DNA of 44,430 nucleotides from an uncultured Clostridia bacterium (GTDB taxonomy: Bacteria > Bacillota > Clostridia > TANB77 > CAG-508): contig CALYAJ010000011.1 of assembly GCA_944393485.1 (NCBI GenBank), positions 1 through 44,430 of the forward strand, read 5' to 3'. Position 1 is the first letter of the stretch; every line of letters begins with the position of its first letter. The position numbers and the translations under genes were made by a program. Shown piece by piece: positions 19,890 through 27,380 of this stretch. The notes under the pieces are model-generated. The model did no database searches, had not been told where the DNA came from, and saw nothing but the letters and a program-made list of their open reading frames with translations.

Positions 19890-19949
19890 ATTTATTCCTC
19901 CAAAGAGTCTTAAAATAACGGATTTTCTAGTTAGAAATTTCCTTTCTAT

Positions 19950-19979
19950 ATTTTATATATTTATATGTTTTATTGTCAA
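19950..19979 (-). promoter_or_regulatory. Promoter of dapL-lepB
   Basis: A perfect TTGACA and TAAAAT, 18 bases apart on the minus strand, about 60 bases before the dapL start. Confidence 0.6.
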
Positions 19980-19984
19980 TAGTA

Positions 19985-20013
19985 TGTACAAAAAAATTAA
20001 AAGAGTATATAAT
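19985..20013 (+). promoter_or_regulatory. Possible promoter of the murE-like gene
   Basis: TGTACA, 17 bases, TATAAT. If used, transcription would begin only about 15 bases before the ATG, just ahead of the ribosome binding site. It is back to back with the dapL promoter. Confidence 0.4.
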
Positions 20014-20032
20014 TACGCCAGAGGTGAGACAT

Positions 20033-21532
20033 ATGAAAATAAAAGATATTTTTAATAATGTAAATATAATAGAAGCAAAAGGAGATTTAGAAAAAGAAAT
20101 TAATAATATATCATCAGATTCAAGAGTAATTGAGCAAAATGATATGTTTTTTGCAATAAAAGGTTATGATTTAGATGGTACAAAATTTATAAGTAATGCA
20201 ATCGAAAAAGGTGCAACAGCTATAGTTGTAGATGAATCTTGTAATTTAGCAGATTTTGATATTCCAGAAAATGTAACAATTATAAAAATAGATAATATTC
20301 GTTACAATTTAGCTATCTCAAGTTGTAATTTATATGATAATCCATCAAAAAAATTAAAATTAATTGGAGTTACTGGTACAAAAGGAAAAACCACTTCTAC
20401 ATATATGATTAAATCAATTTTACAAAAACATGGTTATAAAGTTGGTTTAATTGGAAGTATTGCAATTTATATTAATGATGAAAAAATTGAAGACTGTGAC
20501 AGAACTACTGCTGAAAGTTATAAAATTCAAAAAACTTTGGCAATGATGGTTAAAGAAAATGTTGATATTGTAGTTCTAGAAGTTTCTTCACAAGCAATGA
20601 AATTAGATAGAGTTGTTGGATGTGAATTTGATAGTGCACTATTTACAAATCTTTCTGAAGATCATATAAGTCCTAAAGAACATAAAGATATGGAAGATTA
20701 TTTTGAAGCAAAACTTTCTTTAGTAAAAATGTCTCCATTTGTTGTATATAATCTTGATAATGAATATACTGCAAGAATTCCAAATTTATTACCAGAAAAA
20801 GAATTAAGAAGTTTCGCAATGGATACTAAAGCTGATGTAATGGCAAAAGATTTAAATTTAAGCAATACTGGTGTTGATTTTACACTTTGTATGAATGATG
20901 GTGAATATCCTGTAAGAGTTTCTATTCCTGGTAGATATATGGTATATAACTGTTTAGGTGCTATTGGAATTGCAACACATTTTGGAGCAACTGTTAAAGA
21001 TATTCAAGAAGCATTAAAAGATATTAAAGTATTTGGTAGAAGTGAAGTTGTTCCTAATAAATTAGGTTTAAAAATATTAATAGACTATGCACATACTCCT
21101 TCTAGCCTACAATCTATATTAGAAACTGTAAAACCTTACACAAAAGGAAGAGTAATTTGTACTTGGGGCGTTGGTGGAGATAGAGATTCTAAAAAACGTC
21201 CAATAATGGGAGAAATATCAGGAAAACTTGCAGATTTAACAGTACTTACATCAGACCAAGTTCGTACAGAAGATCCTAACAAAATTCTAGATGATATAGA
21301 AGTTGGTCTTAAAAAATCTGGTGGAAAATATGTACGTATTTTAAATAGAACAGAAGCTATAAAATATGCTTTATCTATTGCAACACCTGATGATATCATA
21401 GTTCTACCTGGTCTTGGTAGTGATTTATATATTGAATATATGCATGTTAAATATCCATATGATGAAAGAGTTGTAATTCATGATGCAATAGAAGAAATGA
21501 TTGCTTCTGGGGAAAGAAAACCAGTAGAATAA
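20033..21532 (+). CDS. murE: MurE-like UDP-MurNAc-tripeptide ligase
   Basis: Mur ligases add an amino acid to UDP-MurNAc-peptides with ATP. MurE normally adds meso-diaminopimelate or lysine. The frame opens at 19973, but GAGGTGAG (20021-20028) places the start at the ATG 20033-20035, giving 499 residues. The uridine-binding N-domain has SSDSRV, the ATP loop GTKGKTT is at 115-121, and the carbamylated-lysine position is Lys227. Several usual residues differ: SSHA is SSQA (185-188), DNPR is DQVR (408-411) and GKGHE is GLGSD (460-464). It is either a divergent MurE or a paralogue with another substrate. Confidence 0.8.
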   Translation: MKIKDIFNNVNIIEAKGDLEKEINNISSDSRVIEQNDMFFAIKGYDLDGTKFISNAIEKGATAIVVDESCNLADFDIPENVTIIKIDNIRYNLAISSCNLYDNPSKKLKLIGVTGTKGKTTSTYMIKSILQKHGYKVGLIGSIAIYINDEKIEDCDRTTAESYKIQKTLAMMVKENVDIVVLEVSSQAMKLDRVVGCEFDSALFTNLSEDHISPKEHKDMEDYFEAKLSLVKMSPFVVYNLDNEYTARIPNLLPEKELRSFAMDTKADVMAKDLNLSNTGVDFTLCMNDGEYPVRVSIPGRYMVYNCLGAIGIATHFGATVKDIQEALKDIKVFGRSEVVPNKLGLKILIDYAHTPSSLQSILETVKPYTKGRVICTWGVGGDRDSKKRPIMGEISGKLADLTVLTSDQVRTEDPNKILDDIEVGLKKSGGKYVRILNRTEAIKYALSIATPDDIIVLPGLGSDLYIEYMHVKYPYDERVVIHDAIEEMIASGERKPVE

Positions 21533-21557
21533 TTTCCCGTAGAATAAATTAATATAG

Positions 21558-21644
21558 GACAAATCTAGCTTCGAGAGAACTTTTCTCTACTTGTCTAATT
21601 TAACTATTTATATTTAAGTTCTCAAAGAAGCGTAAAGATTTGTC
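21558..21644. repeat. Long imperfect inverted repeat after murE-like gene
   Basis: Three paired blocks nest in register: GACAAATCT (21558-21566) with AGATTTGTC (21636-21644), CTTC (21569-21572) with GAAG (21627-21630), and GAGAACTT (21575-21582) with AAGTTCTC (21616-21623), around a 33-base AT-rich loop. It is more elaborate than a terminator. It could be a structured RNA in the murE 3' region or a small mobile palindrome. Confidence 0.55.
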
Positions 21645-21649
21645 GACGC

Positions 21650-21672
21650 GAAAAATTGCTATGCAATTTTTC
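21650..21672. repeat. Short hairpin
   Basis: GAAAAATTGC, a TAT loop, GCAATTTTTC: a perfect 10-bp stem directly after the larger inverted repeat. Confidence 0.6.
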
Positions 21673-21685
21673 TGTGCAACATTGG

Positions 21686-21722
21686 TTTTTATTGAATAGG
21701 AAATTTTCCTATTCAATAAAAA
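21686..21722. repeat. Perfect 18-bp palindrome
   Basis: Arms TTTTTATTGAATAGGAAA and TTTCCTATTCAATAAAAA around a single T. It directly abuts the terminator hairpin below. It may be an extra terminator for the plus strand or part of the same element as the two inverted repeats upstream. Confidence 0.6.
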
Positions 21723-21749
21723 GCTACACTTTTTTAAGTGTAGCTTTTT
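21718..21749. terminator. Bidirectional terminator for murE-like gene and folC
   Basis: AAAAAGCTACACTT and AAGTGTAGCTTTTT around TTTT. The stem overlaps the last codons and stop of folC (stop at 21734-21736). Confidence 0.8.
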
Positions 21750-23005
21750 ATTGTTTTTAATACATCTCCATAAACATAAAAACTTCCTACTGTAAAAATT
21801 ACATAGTCTTTATACTTTTGTAATGATGTTTTTATTGCCTCTTCTAATTCCATTGTAAATAAATTTTTAGCACCTGATTTTTGTGCTTCCTCTTTTAGGA
21901 TTTCAGCATCATTATATCTTTCTTTATCATTACCATCAGTAAAAATATAAATATTCTCATCATTTTTTACTAATAATTTTAGTATTGTTTTATAATCTTT
22001 AGATTTTAATATTGATATAATATATACCTTTTTATTATTTTTATAATACATATCTACAGAATTTATAAAATTCTTGATTGCTGGTTCATTATGTGCTCCA
22101 TCATATATTACAATTGGATTACTATTTATTTTTTCAAATCTTCCTTTATGGATAACATTTTTTAAAGTTTTTCTTACAACTTCTTCTTTTATATTATATT
22201 TTTCTTTTAAAACATCAACTGCCTCTAATACAATACAGGCATTGTAAATTTGTGATATTCCTTTTAGATTTATTTGTATATCTTTGTATTCTTTATAATC
22301 AAACTTTTGAGATTCTTCTGAATATGAATAATTTTTTATATCTTCTTTATTTATTAAGAATAATTTATTATTCTCTTCTTTACATCTCTTTATAATTACA
22401 TTATCAACACTTTCAGATTGGCTCATAAAAATTGTTTTTGAATTTTGTTTAATAATCCCTGCTTTTTGAAATGCTATTTCTTCTAATGTATTCCCTAAAA
22501 ATTTCATATGGTCATAGCCTATAGATGTTATTATAGAAACTATAGGATACACTATATTTGTACAATCATATAATCCGCCTAATCCTACTTCTAGTACTAC
22601 AATATCACATTTTTTATTTGCAAAATATAATATTGCCATTGTTGTTTCTAATTCAAAAAGAGTAACATTTCCCTTTCCTTTTGAATTATATTCTTTTACT
22701 AAAGGATCTAATTTTATTATAATTTCTTCCATCTCTTTATTAGTAATTTCTTTATTATTTATTTTTATTCTCTCATTATATCTTATTAAATGTGGTGACA
22801 TAAATTTTCCAACTTTATATCCACTATTTAATAAAATATTAGATATCATTTCTGTTACAGCACCTTTTCCATTTGTACCTGCTATATGTATAAATTTTAA
22901 TTCTTTTTCAGGATGATTTAATTTATCCATAAAAAATCTCATTGCATCTAATGATGGATTTTTAGTTCCTGCAAAAAATCCTTGTAAATATTGTTTTACG
23001 TCCAT
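21734..23005 (-). CDS. folC: Folylpolyglutamate synthase / dihydrofolate synthase
   Basis: Adds glutamate to folates with ATP, related in fold to the Mur ligases. It has 423 residues. The ATP loop is HIAGTNGKGAV at about 40-50, followed by the omega-loop region MSPHLIRYNERIKI. VGLGGLYDCTNI near 141-152 and IVYDGAHNEPA near 300-310 are family hallmarks. AGGAG lies eight bases before the ATG. It is 71 bases downstream of dapF. Whether it also has dihydrofolate synthase activity cannot be decided from sequence. Confidence 0.93.
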   Translation of the reverse strand: MDVKQYLQGFFAGTKNPSLDAMRFFMDKLNHPEKELKFIHIAGTNGKGAVTEMISNILLNSGYKVGKFMSPHLIRYNERIKINNKEITNKEMEEIIIKLDPLVKEYNSKGKGNVTLFELETTMAILYFANKKCDIVVLEVGLGGLYDCTNIVYPIVSIITSIGYDHMKFLGNTLEEIAFQKAGIIKQNSKTIFMSQSESVDNVIIKRCKEENNKLFLINKEDIKNYSYSEESQKFDYKEYKDIQINLKGISQIYNACIVLEAVDVLKEKYNIKEEVVRKTLKNVIHKGRFEKINSNPIVIYDGAHNEPAIKNFINSVDMYYKNNKKVYIISILKSKDYKTILKLLVKNDENIYIFTDGNDKERYNDAEILKEEAQKSGAKNLFTMELEEAIKTSLQKYKDYVIFTVGSFYVYGDVLKTIKSYT

Positions 23006-23076
23006 TGTTTTATCTCCTACTTTTTGTCTAATTTTTTTCTATGCCATTCTATCACATTTAAACACTTTTTTATATA

Positions 23077-23925
23077 TTATATGCTTATTATTCCATCAAA
23101 AACTTTAGTTGCTATTCCAGACATTATTATGTGATTGCTAACTTTATCATATCTTACATTTAATTCTCCACCTTTTAAAAGTACTTTAACTCTGCTACTA
23201 CATATTCCTTTATAATAACTTATTCCAAATGCTGCTACGGCTCCTGTACCACATGCAAAAGTTTCCCCTACTCCTCTTTCCCACACTCTTAATTTTAATG
23301 TATTTCTTCCTAATATTTGTACAAATTCCACATTTATTTTATTAGGAAAATATTTCATATTTTCTATTGCAGGACCATATTCATTTATATTTATATTATC
23401 TACATTATTTACAAATATAACTAAATGCGGATTTCCAACAGACACATAATTTCCAATAAAGTTTTTATCTTTTGCTTTTATTTTTATTGATATTGGTCCA
23501 TTATATTGTTTATCAATCTTTATATTTTTATAATCATTAAAACTTATAGTTCCCATATCCACTTCTATTTCTTGTATTTTATTATTATTTAAAATTTTTA
23601 TAGTCTTTACTCCTGCTTTTGTTTCAACCGAAAAAATATTTTTATCAATTATTTTGTTGTCATATGCATATTTTGAAAAACACCTAATTCCATTTCCACA
23701 CATTTCGGCTTCTGTTCCATCTTTATTAAAGATTCTCATTTTTAAATCTGCAATTCTACTTTCTTGTATTAAAATCAATCCATCTCCACCTATTCCAAAA
23801 TTTCTATTACACATATATCTTACCATTTGTGGAAGTCTATTTTCTGCAACTACATTTTCATCATTTATTGTATTTATACAAATATAATCATTTCCAAGGC
23901 CATGCATTTTAGAAAAAGTAACCAT
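23077..23925 (-). CDS. dapF: Diaminopimelate epimerase
   Basis: Isomerises LL- to meso-diaminopimelate, the step after DapL, for lysine and peptidoglycan. It has 282 residues. The two catalytic cysteines are in place: Cys76 in EMCGNGIRC and Cys225 in ACGTGA. The N-terminal KMHGLGNDYI is typical. GGAGG is seven bases from the ATG. With dapL and the MurE-like ligase in the same 6 kb, a meso-diaminopimelate wall is likely. Confidence 0.96.
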   Translation of the reverse strand: MVTFSKMHGLGNDYICINTINDENVVAENRLPQMVRYMCNRNFGIGGDGLILIQESRIADLKMRIFNKDGTEAEMCGNGIRCFSKYAYDNKIIDKNIFSVETKAGVKTIKILNNNKIQEIEVDMGTISFNDYKNIKIDKQYNGPISIKIKAKDKNFIGNYVSVGNPHLVIFVNNVDNININEYGPAIENMKYFPNKINVEFVQILGRNTLKLRVWERGVGETFACGTGAVAAFGISYYKGICSSRVKVLLKGGELNVRYDKVSNHIIMSGIATKVFDGIISI

Positions 23926-24011
23926 ATTTACACCTCCATATATTATAAATATGTAAAATAGAAAAATTTTGTTAATTTTTATTTCCTTTATACAGATGTA
24001 AACATTTTAAA

Positions 24012-24040
24012 TTGACATAATATCAATCTTCTATTATAAT
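24012..24040 (+). promoter_or_regulatory. Consensus promoter for the 180-residue hypothetical gene
   Basis: TTGACA and TATAAT exactly match consensus and are exactly 17 bases apart, about 33 bases before the AGGAGG site. This predicts strong, constitutive transcription. Confidence 0.8.
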
Positions 24041-24079
24041 AATCAAGTATCATTCAGTTTATTTACAGGAGGATTAAAT

Positions 24080-24622
24080 ATGAAAGATGATTTTAAAGAA
24101 GCCAGTCGGCAACTGCATGATTTGATAAGAGCATTTGGTCTTGAAGACGGAATTAATGTTGCACAAATGCTAGGTCATACTGATGCACAAAGAGATAACC
24201 TTCTTCCAAAAAATATGTCTCCATCAAAAAAAGCATTTGAAACTTTAGGTTTCAAGTTTAAAGAGTGTGAAGATGAATTAATGTATTCTGCAACTCTGCC
24301 TAAAGGCTGGAAATATATTATTGGAACAGGATATTATGGAAAAATTCTTGACGACCAAGGACGAAGTCGTGTAACTACTTTTTATAAAGCCCTGCCATAT
24401 GATAGAGATGCAAACATGTCACTTAAGAGAAGCATTAAAATTGAAATAATTTCTGTTACAAGTGATTTAACAACTATTACTATCACTAAAGCAGGAAAGA
24501 CTTTAAAACAAGTAGGAACAGCCTCTTCTCCAGCAGAAGTTGATCGACTAATTGAAAAAGCTAAAGCTTTTTTAAATCAAAATTTTCCTGAATGGAACGA
24601 TCCCACAAAATATTGGGATTAA
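24080..24622 (+). CDS. Hypothetical 180-residue protein
   Basis: A clear gene: consensus promoter, AGGAGG seven bases before the ATG, and a strong terminator after it. The product is soluble, with no signal or membrane segment. The N-terminal half is helical and charged, with LHDLIRAFGLEDGINVAQML near 12-31. The middle has aromatic and glycine-rich GWKYIIGTGYYGK. The C-terminus has a predicted beta stretch, then a helix ending EWNDPTKYWD. I do not recognise the family. Its codons include more C/G-ending triplets than the neighbours, which suggests acquired DNA. It starts a run of single-gene units reaching to the tRNA cluster. Confidence 0.75.
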   Translation: MKDDFKEASRQLHDLIRAFGLEDGINVAQMLGHTDAQRDNLLPKNMSPSKKAFETLGFKFKECEDELMYSATLPKGWKYIIGTGYYGKILDDQGRSRVTTFYKALPYDRDANMSLKRSIKIEIISVTSDLTTITITKAGKTLKQVGTASSPAEVDRLIEKAKAFLNQNFPEWNDPTKYWD

Positions 24623-24674
24623 TTCCTTAATTTTGTAAGGATTATAAGTCCACTATTATTAGATTGCAGTGGTC

Positions 24675-24717
24675 AAAAAAATAAAGTAAGAATTCAAAAA
24701 TTCTTACTTTATTTTTT
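24675..24717. terminator. Bidirectional terminator
   Basis: AAAAAATAAAGTAAGAATT pairs perfectly with AATTCTTACTTTATTTTTT around a five-base loop, between the convergent hypothetical genes. Confidence 0.85.
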
Positions 24718-24764
24718 GCCTTAAATCAAGCATCTTGAATTTAGATTCTTGATATTAAATTATA

Positions 24765-25613
24765 TTAATCATTATTTATTACAAAACCCGGTAAATCTTC
24801 TTCTGCAAAAGACTGAGATTCTCCAGATTGTAAATTAAGCATTACATATCCTGTAACATCATATTTTCCTAAAAGCCATGTTTTCTCCGCAACCGCAAAA
24901 AGGCAATATGGTATATTTTCATCTGAACATGTAATATACAGTTCTTCTAACTTTTCAGTTGGATAAACATGTCGTAATTCTGTTACATCTGCTTCATAGT
25001 TACATTCAATAAATTTTGCTTCAGAATAATCGTCCGTATCAATAACAATTACACCATATCCTAAATCCCTACCTTTGGCTAGATATATATATTTACCATT
25101 ATTATATGTAGGTCCTTCAGCCCAATCTGCTTTAAACAAAGATTTTATCTTATCATTCGAAATAAAATACTTAATGTTAAAGTCATTATTTTCTTCTGTT
25201 GCCGTTATTGGTACACTCTCAACATTATTTAAAGGTATTTCAATTTCCGAAAGTCCATCCTGTATCCATAATGCAGCCGATAATAGCATTATTATTACCA
25301 TTTTAATATAAAATCTTATAGGCTGATAATCCCATAAACATTGGAAAAATGCACACAATATAATGAGAGGAAATACTCCATATATATTTTGTCTACAACC
25401 TATAGAAATAAATAAAACTATACCTGCTGCAAATGTGATTACAAATGTAAGAATTTCGATTGTTATTTCAAATTTCCAATGTTCTGTTGTAAAACCTATT
25501 GTTCTTCCAACTTTCAGCAGCTCTCTTCTTTTTACTGCTTTCCAAAACCATGGACGCACCAAACATGTTGAGCATATTGCAAAAAATAATAATATTAATA
25601 TAATCCGTAACAT
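24765..25613 (-). CDS. Hypothetical membrane protein with soluble C-terminal domain
   Basis: 282 residues. Hydrophobic segments lie near 2-20, 50-75, 78-95 and 102-120, followed by about 155 residues that are polar and beta-rich, probably outside the cell. The extracellular part has repeated Tyr/Asp/Glu-rich strands (for example KYIYLAKGRDLGYGVIVIDT) and ends acidic. AGGAGG lies six bases before the ATG. No catalytic motif is visible and I recognise no family. It is a lone gene between terminators, convergent with the preceding hypothetical gene. Confidence 0.7.
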   Translation of the reverse strand: MLRIILILLFFAICSTCLVRPWFWKAVKRRELLKVGRTIGFTTEHWKFEITIEILTFVITFAAGIVLFISIGCRQNIYGVFPLIILCAFFQCLWDYQPIRFYIKMVIIMLLSAALWIQDGLSEIEIPLNNVESVPITATEENNDFNIKYFISNDKIKSLFKADWAEGPTYNNGKYIYLAKGRDLGYGVIVIDTDDYSEAKFIECNYEADVTELRHVYPTEKLEELYITCSDENIPYCLFAVAEKTWLLGKYDVTGYVMLNLQSGESQSFAEEDLPGFVINND

Positions 25614-25966
25614 AAATAACCTCCTAAAAAATATTTATTTATTATTTTATTTATAATAAAACTAAGGAGTAAGATATTCCTTACTCAATTAGTGAATTAA
25701 GGAAATATATTTAAAATACTGCCTTTTGCACTAATACTATAGCATAATTTTACATAATATTCAAGTTTTATAATATTTCATTAAATTACTCTTTAATTGA
25801 ATCTATTCAACTTAATCTAAACAATACTATGATTTTACTATCATATCTTCTTAATCAGTTGAAATTAAGCAGGTTTTATGGTATGCTTTTGTTATAATTT
25901 TATCTGGTAAAAACCAGTTTATATAGATGCAACTTATAAACAATAATTTGTTGAGGAGGAAAATTT
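25614..25966. other. Divergent intergenic region, 353 bases
   Basis: AT-rich and without a credible gene. It holds a hairpin near 25670-25690 (GAGTAAG with CTTACTC on the minus strand) in what would be the leader of the membrane-protein gene. On the plus strand it has an extended -10 sequence and a small CTGGT/ACCAG hairpin (about 25904-25917) ahead of the HD-domain gene. I see nothing else in it. Confidence 0.5.
25890..25898 (+). promoter_or_regulatory. Extended -10 promoter of the HD-domain gene
   Basis: TGTTATAAT is an extended -10 element. No good -35 is seen 17 bases upstream, which extended -10 promoters can do without. It lies about 60 bases before the AGGAGG site. Confidence 0.45.
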
Positions 25967-26611
25967 ATGGAACAAACAAAATTTGAAAACGTACTTAATT
26001 TTTATTATAAAGCAATAAAATTAAAAGGCGTTGAACGTACTGGATGGAATCTTCGGAATATAACAAGAGATGAAAGAGTAGAATCAATACCTGAACATAT
26101 TTATGGAGCACAGCAATTAGCCTTTGCAATTTACTCTGAATTCGACCTAAATGTTGACATTTTTAAAGTTATTTTTTTGTTGGCATTTCATGAAACAGAA
26201 GAAACTGACATTGGTGATTTAAATCCATTTAGCGGAGTTAGTGCTTCTGAAAAAGCTGAACTTGGTTCTATGGCTGTTGAAAAAACTTTATATAATATGA
26301 AAAAAAGAGAGTTTATGACAGCATTAATAAATGAGTTTAATGAACAAAAAACGCCAGAAGCTGTACTTGCCCATCTTTGTGATAAGATGGATGCAGATTT
26401 AATGGTACATAAATACGAAAATGATGGAAGATTCTCTTTTGATAAACTCCCATCTAAAATCTTGAATGATAAAAAAGTCCAAGAAATTATGAGAGAAAAA
26501 AATATTACAACAGTGGAGGATTTATTCCTTGAAGAAGATATTCCATTATATTCCGAAAATGAAATTTTCTCAGATTTAATTCGTTTTTTAAAAAAATATA
26601 AAATACCTTAA
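25967..26611 (+). CDS. HD-domain hydrolase, YfbR/HDDC2-like, with an HE variant motif
   Basis: 214 residues, all helical. HD-superfamily enzymes are metal phosphohydrolases, and the YfbR-like branch removes phosphate from deoxynucleoside monophosphates. The likely metal ligands are His44 (in IPEHIYGA), His75-Glu76 (AFHETEETDIGDLNPF) and Asp139 (LCDKMDADL). Family members usually have His-Asp at the second box and this protein has His-Glu. The GD-x-x-PF and DKxxAD landmarks otherwise fit. AGGAGG lies nine bases before the ATG and a terminator follows. It is an isolated gene beside the tRNA cluster, so the physiological substrate is open. Confidence 0.75.
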   Translation: MEQTKFENVLNFYYKAIKLKGVERTGWNLRNITRDERVESIPEHIYGAQQLAFAIYSEFDLNVDIFKVIFLLAFHETEETDIGDLNPFSGVSASEKAELGSMAVEKTLYNMKKREFMTALINEFNEQKTPEAVLAHLCDKMDADLMVHKYENDGRFSFDKLPSKILNDKKVQEIMREKNITTVEDLFLEEDIPLYSENEIFSDLIRFLKKYKIP

Positions 26612-26630
26612 TAAAATTTGTTCTATTAAG

Positions 26631-26680
26631 TCAAAGTCACCAACTTACTAAATAAATATGTTGGTGACTTTGATTTTTTT
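26631..26680 (+). terminator. Terminator of the HD-domain gene
   Basis: TCAAAGTCACCAAC pairs with GTTGGTGACTTTGA around a 15-base loop and is followed by a run of seven Ts. Confidence 0.88.
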
Positions 26681-26730
26681 ATTTCTTCTAGTGTCTTAGA
26701 GCTTTTATAAATTTTAAAACTTAAAACAAA

Positions 26731-26790
26731 TTTGTTAGATATTTGTTAGACATTGCCTTTTTATTATATTTGACACACTTTTTGACACAC
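26731..26790. repeat. Two tandem direct-repeat pairs near the tRNA cluster
   Basis: TTTGTTAGA occurs at 26731-26739 and 26742-26750. TTTGACACAC occurs at 26769-26778 and 26781-26790. Paired short repeats beside a tRNA 3'-end copy look like integrase arm-binding sites, but no integrase gene is left. That reading is inference. Confidence 0.45.
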
Positions 26791-26856
26791 TAAACTATTT
26801 AAGATCTTTTAATTAAAAGAAAAACGCTATACCTGTTAATATGCTTTTTTTCAATA

Positions 26857-26875
26857 GTGCCTCGAACAGGAATTG
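26857..26875. repeat. Partial copy of the tRNA-Phe 3' end (att-like)
   Basis: GTGCCTCGAACAGGAATTG matches the tRNA-Phe 3' end at 27008-27026 (GTGCCTCGAACGGGAATCG) in 17 of 19 bases, same orientation, 151 bases away. After the match the sequence is unrelated to tRNA, so it is not a gene. This is the pattern left by elements that integrate into tRNA genes. Confidence 0.55.
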
Positions 26876-26950
26876 GCGAGCCGTGTCCTAAAAACAGTCC
26901 TCTGGACTGTTTTTGCCTTCGCTCCGCTTCGACACGTCCTTTTCGATTCC
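26869..26950. repeat. Nested inverted-repeat element
   Basis: Outer arms at 26869-26887 and 26931-26950 share GGAAT-G and CGTGTC in inverted order. Inside lies a perfect hairpin AAAAACAGTCC-TCT-GGACTGTTTTT (26890-26914). The segment is richer in GC than its surroundings and includes GCCTTCGCTCCGCTTCG. The outer arms resemble the tRNA T-arm. It looks like a dispersed palindromic element or a recombination site. Confidence 0.5.
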
Positions 26951-26967
26951 CATTATATTTACAACAA

Positions 26968-27006
26968 AAAAATAGTAGTATTAATATTATAAATACTACT
27001 ATTTTT
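26968..27006 (-). terminator. Terminator of the tRNA operon
   Basis: On the minus strand AAAAATAGTAGTATT and AATACTACTATTTTT form a 15-bp stem with further Ts, starting directly at the CCA end of tRNA-Phe. Confidence 0.8.
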
Positions 27007-27081
27007 GGTGCCTCGAACGGGAATCGAACCAGTGACACAGGGATTTTCAGTCCCTTGCTCTACCAACTGAGCTATCGAGGC
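27006..27081 (-). tRNA. tRNA-Phe (GAA)
   Basis: 76 bases with encoded CCA. Acceptor GCCTCGA pairs with TCGAGGC. The D-arm is AGCTCAGTTGGTAGAGC. Anticodon loop CTGAAAA gives GAA for Phe on an AGGGA/TCCCT stem. The T-arm has GGTTCGATTCC. Last gene of a three-tRNA transcript. Confidence 0.96.
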
Positions 27082-27147
27082 TTATTAAATTGTGGATAAT
27101 TGTTTTTTATTCTTACTGTTTTCCACACCAATTTCCTTATAAAAAAA

Positions 27148-27224
27148 TGGCGACCCGGAACGGGCTCGAACCGTCGACCTCTAGCGTGACAGGCTAGCGT
27201 TCTAACCAACTGAACTACCGGGCC
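27148..27224 (-). tRNA. tRNA-Asp (GTC)
   Basis: 77 bases with encoded CCA. Acceptor GGCCCGG pairs with CCGGGTC (one G-T pair). Anticodon loop CTGTCAC gives GTC for Asp on a CTAGC/GCTAG stem. The T-loop has GGTTCGAGCCC. Middle gene of the operon. Confidence 0.96.
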
Positions 27225-27235
27225 GTAAGAATAAG

Positions 27236-27311
27236 TGGTGGTCGCAATAGGGCTCGAACCTATGACCCCCTGCTTGTAAGGCAGATGCTCTCCCAGCTGA
27301 GCTATGCGACC
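27236..27311 (-). tRNA. tRNA-Val (TAC)
   Basis: 76 bases with encoded CCA. Acceptor GGTCGCA pairs with TGCGACC. Anticodon loop CTTACAA gives TAC for Val on a TCTGC/GCAGG stem. The T-arm has GGTTCGAGCCC. First gene of the operon, just after the promoter. Confidence 0.96.
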
Positions 27312-27330
27312 GTTTCTTCCGACGAGTTTT

Positions 27331-27359
27331 AGTATACTATGTTTTTAATTCCATGTCAA
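27331..27359 (-). promoter_or_regulatory. Promoter of the Val-Asp-Phe tRNA operon
   Basis: TTGACA, 17 bases, TATACT on the minus strand, ending about 20 bases before tRNA-Val. Near-consensus, as expected for a stable-RNA operon. Confidence 0.8.
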
Positions 27360-27380
27360 TACTTTTTTTAATTTTTTTTA

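Noticed and set aside
26857..26940. A possible second tRNA gene downstream of tRNA-Phe
   Set aside because: Only the 3' acceptor and part of the T-arm match. There is no anticodon arm or 5' acceptor half.
26799..27038. A 79-codon minus-strand frame across the tRNA-Phe end and repeat element
   Set aside because: It runs through the tRNA gene, its terminator and the nested palindrome, has no ribosome site and reads as low-complexity basic sequence. Treated as non-coding.
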